Translations under genes and position numbers: made by a program
Notes under the pieces: generated by a model
What the model was told of the DNA's origin: nothing
Seen by the model: the letters and a program-made list of their open reading frames with translations, nothing else
Database searches by the model: none
NCBI GenBank assembly: GCA_019234815.1
Contig: JAFALA010000082.1
Coordinates: forward strand, 89,262-153,261
Reading direction: 5' to 3'
DNA length: 64,000 nucleotides
From: Burkholderiaceae bacterium
GTDB taxonomy: Bacteria; Pseudomonadota; Gammaproteobacteria; Burkholderiales; Burkholderiaceae_C
Shown here: positions 61,932-64,000 of the stretch, one piece after another
Layout of the letters: each line of letters opens with the position of its first letter
Numbering within the stretch: position 1 is the first letter of the stretch

Positions 61932-63998
61932 TCACTTTCCAGGAGGGGGTGTGCTGCCGCTGGACGCGGGCAATGAAATCAGAGGCTGTTGGCTCAGCCT
62001 CTTGACGGTGATCCCAGGGCTGGAGTCGGCGTTGAGCGAGGCGTCCAGCGCGGCATCCAGCGTGCCGAGCAAGGCGGACACCGGGGTGCGGAGCCAGGCC
62101 CCGAAACTTCCTCCCGCGGCGTCGGGGGTCCCCGATTCCGCATCGCCAAACAGGTCCGCACCCAAGACCGCCGTCTGCCTGGCGATCTCGGCCTGGGCCT
62201 GCTGCAGGCTCTGCGGATTGACCACGACAAAAAACGCATTGCTGGCGTTGCCGGCCTGGACGCTGTTGATGGTCGGCTTGGGCAGGACGATCAACAGGCC
62301 GGGGTCGTAACTGATCGCGTAGTTGCCGGCCGATCCCGACCCGAACAAGGCATTGGAGGGCGTCAGGGCGAAGACATCGCCGCCCAGCGACAAGCTGTTG
62401 CCTGCCGGCACATTGATGCTCACGCTGGCCAGGCTGTCGCCATTGACCAGGCCGCCGACATTGGTCGAGTACAGGAAGGGCAAGGGATTGGCGTCGCCGG
62501 CAAATCGCACGACATTGTTGGCGTCGATCGACAGAGGGCGCGGCAGCACGGTCAGCTGTCCCGGCAGCAAGGTCTGCACAAAGTAGTTGGCAGCCTGCAG
62601 CGTTCCGGCAGCCGGCACGACGCCGTACAGGCCCACGCCGCTCAAGGCCGTGGCCGCCGTCGTGTACAGGGCCGATCCCGTCACGCCAGCGGTGGCCGCT
62701 GTCTCGCCCGCCACGAAGCCGCTGAGCTGCGAGGTGAATGCCGGGTTCGGATCGCCGTAGTCCTTGCTGGCATTGTTGGCCGTCAGGGTGAGCGGCGCGG
62801 GCGTGATCGTCGCAGTCAAGCCGCCGGGCTGCTGCAGCACGTAGTTGGCGGCCGACGCGCCGGTCAATCCATCGGTCGCGACGACGGGGACAGCCGCGCC
62901 CGCGTTCTTGCTTGCGAACAAACCGGTCTGCACCAGGGACACGGCATCTCCCGCGATCACGCCACCCAGCACGCCGCCGCCCAGGCTGGCGTTGACGGTG
63001 CCGTCGTAGACCTTGTTCAGCGCCGACTGGCCGGACACCGTCAGGGTCTTGGGACTGACCATGTAGTTGCCCGTGACGACCGTGGCGCTGTAGTTACCGG
63101 CGTCCGCGCCGCTCAGGGGCCCGACAATTTCAATGCCCGTGTAGTTGCCGGCCTGCAGATTACCGCTCAGGCTGGTGTGGCCCGCGGTGTTGACCGATGC
63201 GGCGGCAAAGACCTGGTCACCCGCAAGAACGCCGCCCAGGGTCAGCGCGCCCGGCGCCAATGGCGCGCCATAGACGGACGATCCCGGTGCGATGGATCCG
63301 CTGAGCATCAGCGGCGTCACGCTGACCGATGTGTTGCCCACCGACAGCGGCAGGTAGTTGCTGAGCAAATCGCCATTGACCGGCGTCAGCGACAGGCCCG
63401 CCACTGTGGCCAGCACCGCGTTGGTCTGCACGTTCTTGCTGCTGAGAATACCGTTGCCGCTGAGCGTGAAGATTTCTCCGTTCACGCCGGCCGCGCTCAG
63501 GTTGGCATTGGCAAACAGCGTGCCGCCGTTGTAGACCTGCGTGCCGGTCACGGACAGCGGCGCCGGCGTCACCGACACATTCGTGTTGGCCGCCGCCAGG
63601 GGCAGGTAGTTGCTCAGCAGGTCCGCGCCCACGGGACTCAAGCTCAGGCCCGCCACGCTCGCCAGCGGCTGGTTCGCCTGGACGTTCTTGTTCGACAGCG
63701 TGCCGCTGCCCGTGGCCGTGAAGGTCTCGCCGTTGACGCCCTGGATCACCAGGTTGGCGCCGCCAAAGCCGGTTGTGCCGTTGTAGAGCTCGGTGCCGCT
63801 GGCCACCAGCGTGGCTGGCGTGATGCTGGCGCTCAAGGCGTTGGCCGCCTGCAGCGTGTAGTCCGCAGCCTGCGGCCCGGCCAGGCTGTTGGCCGACAGG
63901 CTGACCGGGATGTTGGCGCCCACGTTCTTGCTGGAGAAGGTGCCTATGCCGGTCAGCGCGACCGTGTCGCCGCTGTAGACGCCGCTCAAGGAGCCGCC
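61932..63998 (-). CDS. YDG/MBG-repeat filamentous-haemagglutinin-like adhesin (5' partial)
   Basis: The frame is open to the right edge, so this is only the C-terminal 688 residues of what is probably a very large secreted protein. It is built from beta repeats: YDG-type units (ELYNGTTGFGG, QVYNGGTLFAN, KVYDGTVNASLGGG) with SSKNV and GVNGE motifs, then an MBG-type unit (KDYGDPNPAFTSQLSGFVAGE). These units are usual in two-partner-secreted haemagglutinin-like adhesins. The C-terminal 120 residues are non-repetitive and end SSGSTPPPGK without a barrel or sorting signal. It is the first visible gene of the 50.7-64 kb operon. Confidence 0.9.
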   Translation of the reverse strand, partial: GGSLSGVYSGDTVALTGIGTFSSKNVGANIPVSLSANSLAGPQAADYTLQAANALSASITPATLVASGTELYNGTTGFGGANLVIQGVNGETFTATGSGTLSNKNVQANQPLASVAGLSLSPVGADLLSNYLPLAAANTNVSVTPAPLSVTGTQVYNGGTLFANANLSAAGVNGEIFTLSGNGILSSKNVQTNAVLATVAGLSLTPVNGDLLSNYLPLSVGNTSVSVTPLMLSGSIAPGSSVYGAPLAPGALTLGGVLAGDQVFAAASVNTAGHTSLSGNLQAGNYTGIEIVGPLSGADAGNYSATVVTGNYMVSPKTLTVSGQSALNKVYDGTVNASLGGGVLGGVIAGDAVSLVQTGLFASKNAGAAVPVVATDGLTGASAANYVLQQPGGLTATITPAPLTLTANNASKDYGDPNPAFTSQLSGFVAGETAATAGVTGSALYTTAATALSGVGLYGVVPAAGTLQAANYFVQTLLPGQLTVLPRPLSIDANNVVRFAGDANPLPFLYSTNVGGLVNGDSLASVSINVPAGNSLSLGGDVFALTPSNALFGSGSAGNYAISYDPGLLIVLPKPTINSVQAGNASNAFFVVVNPQSLQQAQAEIARQTAVLGADLFGDAESGTPDAAGGSFGAWLRTPVSALLGTLDAALDASLNADSSPGITVKRLSQQPLISLPASSGSTPPPGK
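63318..63821 (-). repeat. Two tandem 252-bp repeats encoding 84-residue YDG-type units
   Basis: The segments 63570-63821 and 63318-63569 encode consecutive 84-residue units, each starting at a TP dipeptide, with the pattern YNG, GVNGE, LSxKNVQ, VAGLSLxPV and LLSNYLPL. The units are clearly related but not identical, so the duplication is not recent. Confidence 0.75.
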
Positions 63999-64000
63999 GC

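Overview
This is a GC-rich window whose gene content (System I cytochrome c maturation genes, sulfate ABC importer, TonB systems, many c-di-GMP proteins) suggests a Burkholderiales betaproteobacterium. The assignment is by gene content and style only; there is no rRNA or other phylogenetic marker here. I see no tRNA or rRNA gene, CRISPR array, prophage or intact insertion sequence.

Region 1 (1-10.8 kb): after the 3' part of a PAS-GAF-PAS-GGDEF-EAL protein comes a minus-strand sulfur block. A sulfate-binding protein and CysT-CysW-CysA import sulfate. They are followed immediately by a rhodanese, a serine acetyltransferase, a family 2A encapsulin shell (SrpI type) and a cysteine desulfurase with a long disordered N-terminal cargo domain. 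Together these encode sulfate uptake, cysteine supply, release of sulfur from cysteine and storage of that sulfur in a protein nanocompartment.

Region 2 (10.8-26 kb): a TonB-dependent receptor, a periplasmic rhodanese-like protein, a cytochrome b561, ExbB-ExbD-ExbD-TonB, and a sigma-54 activator without a sensor domain. Next is an operon of a DUF1549/DUF1553 protein, a DUF1501 protein, a peroxiredoxin, a diheme cytochrome c, a cytochrome c' and an endostatin/lectin-like secreted protein. Near-consensus -24/-12 promoters precede both the receptor and the DUF1549 operon. This suggests one sigma-54 regulon, possibly for scavenging organic sulfur, next to the sulfur storage genes.

Region 3 (26-33 kb): complete ccmABCDEFGHI and a small c'-like cytochrome. 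The ccm genes can mature the upstream c-type cytochromes.

Region 4 (33-50.8 kb): a membrane hybrid histidine kinase convergent with a LuxR-type response regulator, an EAL protein, a MarR-DHA2 efflux pair, an M20 peptidase split by a frameshift, a second TonB-dependent receptor, a zinc phospholipase C/S1-P1-nuclease-like exported enzyme, an LrgAB pair, a YebC-family regulator, a thioesterase, and two divergent HD-GYP paralogues that have lost the HD dyad.

Region 5 (50.7-64 kb, minus strand): a tightly packed operon. It encodes a YDG/MBG-repeat adhesin-like protein (its start lies beyond the window), a TPR plus outer-membrane-barrel protein, a FecR-TPR-CsgG/FlgO-like protein, a protein with a possible TbpB-like C-terminal barrel, a caspase-thioredoxin-TPR-FlgO/FlgT-like fusion, a small exported protein, a FecR protein and a CHASE2-PAS-GGDEF-EAL protein. 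This cell-surface and signalling cluster is the least explained part of the window.
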